64,000 bases of DNA. It comes from Alphaproteobacteria bacterium. Lineage in GTDB: Bacteria; Pseudomonadota; Alphaproteobacteria; UBA8366; Aestuariispiraceae. Shown piece after piece: positions 63,155 to 64,000 of the stretch. The notes under the pieces were generated by a model. It made no database searches, was not told the origin of the DNA, and was given only the letters and a program-made list of their open reading frames with translations. Both the position numbers and the translations under genes were made by a program. The DNA lies in NCBI GenBank assembly GCA_006844765.1, contig SPJV01000097.1, positions 28,935-92,934 of the forward strand, read 5' to 3'. The first letter of the stretch is position 1. Every line of letters starts with the position of its first letter.

Positions 63155-64000
63155 TTATTCACTAATCGGGTCTGGTTGGTCACTAATCGGTTCGGGTAGG
63201 TGAATAGGTGCGCCCGGGTGAAAGGCGTGGAAGGCAAAAGCGAAGTCGACGAAGTAAGGAACATCCTTCCCATCCCTCGTTGCGATCACACTGCCAACAT
63301 CTTTGCTTTCCGCGATCATTGGTGCGTCCAGGGCTGATACCTGTCCCGGTCTCCAGCTCAGAACGGTTCCATCCGGTGTTTCAACCCGCTCTTGTTCTTG
63401 CAAAAGCTCAAGGCTCCAAGCCTGCTTCTTACCGGTTAGGGAGACAACGCGGGCCAGGGCGTTGATCCCTTCCGGAACCTCCCCCTCATAAAGGAACGGT
63501 TGCTCCAGGCTGTCATAGCCAGCATAGGGATTGCCGCCATAGTTTCTGATATGCCGGCCATTGGGGATGAGGACCAAGGCGTCCTGCGGCGCGCGTTCGG
63601 TGAAATCGGCGTAACTCTCCAGACGGGAGGGGACAATTGTCAGCTTCGTGCCGGTCAGGCTGCCAATGATGGCCTCTCCTGTGAATTGCTGCCACCAGCT
63701 CTCCGTCTGTCGGTCCCACATGACCAGGTCGGATTTCCGCAGCCGCCCAGTGGTTCCAAAATCGAGTGTCTGACCCTCAACCCGCCGGTCGAACACGGCA
63801 ACCGCATTGCACAGGGGGCAGAAGGTCACGGAAATCGGCATGCCACCGATGCTGTCATTCACGATCTCATGCCACATTAGAATCCGCAGCGGATAGGCTT
63901 TCCATTCCCCGCCATGCACAAGGCCAACAACCGGCTCGCGTGGGTCGATCCCATCAATGTCATCCAAAGTCTCGAAGGCCGGGCTGTCGATCGGCGGGAT
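63155..64000 (-). CDS. DUF3179 domain protein (partial, 5' end beyond the window)
   Basis: The frame is open from the stop at 63155 to the right edge with no start needed before 64000, so the N-terminus is missing. The visible 281 residues include DPREPVVGL, AYPLRILMWHEIVND, and FCPLCNAVAVFDR with its Cys pair, the signature of DUF3179. Further on are GTTGRLRKSDLVMWDRQTESWW and the usual C-terminal YFVDFAFAFHAF. Most members are exported; the function is unknown. Confidence 0.9.
   Translation of the reverse strand: MPPIDSPAFETLDDIDGIDPREPVVGLVHGGEWKAYPLRILMWHEIVNDSIGGMPISVTFCPLCNAVAVFDRRVEGQTLDFGTTGRLRKSDLVMWDRQTESWWQQFTGEAIIGSLTGTKLTIVPSRLESYADFTERAPQDALVLIPNGRHIRNYGGNPYAGYDSLEQPFLYEGEVPEGINALARVVSLTGKKQAWSLELLQEQERVETPDGTVLSWRPGQVSALDAPMIAESKDVGSVIATRDGKDVPYFVDFAFAFHAFHPGAPIHLPEPISDQPDPISE

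Noticed and set aside
1..64000. tRNA, rRNA, CRISPR array, IS element or prophage
   Set aside because: I looked for T-loop-like GGTTCGA motifs, evenly spaced repeats, transposase motifs and integrases on both strands and found none that I could support.

Overview
The window looks like chromosomal DNA of a free-living, probably marine, alphaproteobacterium. The evidence is typical alphaproteobacterial gene orders: argH, a tiny LptM-type lipoprotein, lysA, then a TIGR02302 protein, with a divergent tlpA; and degQ, rarA, crcB, rluC, a HAD phosphatase and an ATP12 chaperone. Further support comes from a long glnE, a DUF455 ferritin-like protein, pccA/pccB, and an RpoH promoter of the alphaproteobacterial type before clpB. 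The marine guess rests on a TmpA/TmpB-like phosphonate pair and a DddP-like protein. I see no tRNA, rRNA, IS element, prophage or CRISPR array.

Layout. Positions 1-9.9 kb hold a sugar or sugar-acid catabolic island: a split transketolase, a COG4091 oxidoreductase with a SAF domain, a second full-length transketolase, an AroE-like dehydrogenase, an IlvD/Edd sugar-acid dehydratase, a class II aldolase and a PhyH-type oxygenase. Then come a CHASE-PAS-GGDEF-EAL protein (10-13 kb), DusA, a YhdP/AsmA-like envelope protein, GlnE, a Bcp peroxiredoxin, a DUF455 protein and ClpB (to 25.2 kb). Positions 25.4-27.2 kb carry a TmpA/TmpB-like oxygenase pair that may turn an aminophosphonate into phosphate and an amino acid or betaine. 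Positions 27.2-34.9 kb hold small enzymes and the TIGR02302-lysA-lptM-argH operon with divergent tlpA.

A class III nucleotidyl cyclase with an N-terminal nuclease-like domain lies at 35.1-36.4 kb. Positions 36.4-43.6 kb hold two EamA exporters, lipoamide dehydrogenase, an HD-domain (PhnZ-superfamily-like) protein cotranscribed with a DddP-like M24 protein, and a lone Tat-exported peptide-type binding protein. Positions 43.9-48.5 kb hold an unrecognised protein and propionyl-CoA carboxylase. Positions 48.6-58.0 kb are a long minus-strand operon from degQ to the ATP12 gene. The last 6 kb carry an EamA exporter, an XRE regulator, a DUF2061 protein, a lipoprotein hydrolase, a lone ABC ATPase, a zf-CHCC protein, a DUF302 protein and a DUF3179 gene cut by the window edge.

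The most interesting parts are the HD/DddP-like pair, the TmpAB-like pair, the nuclease-fold/cyclase fusion and the double-transketolase sugar island. Functions there are inferences from motifs and neighbours.
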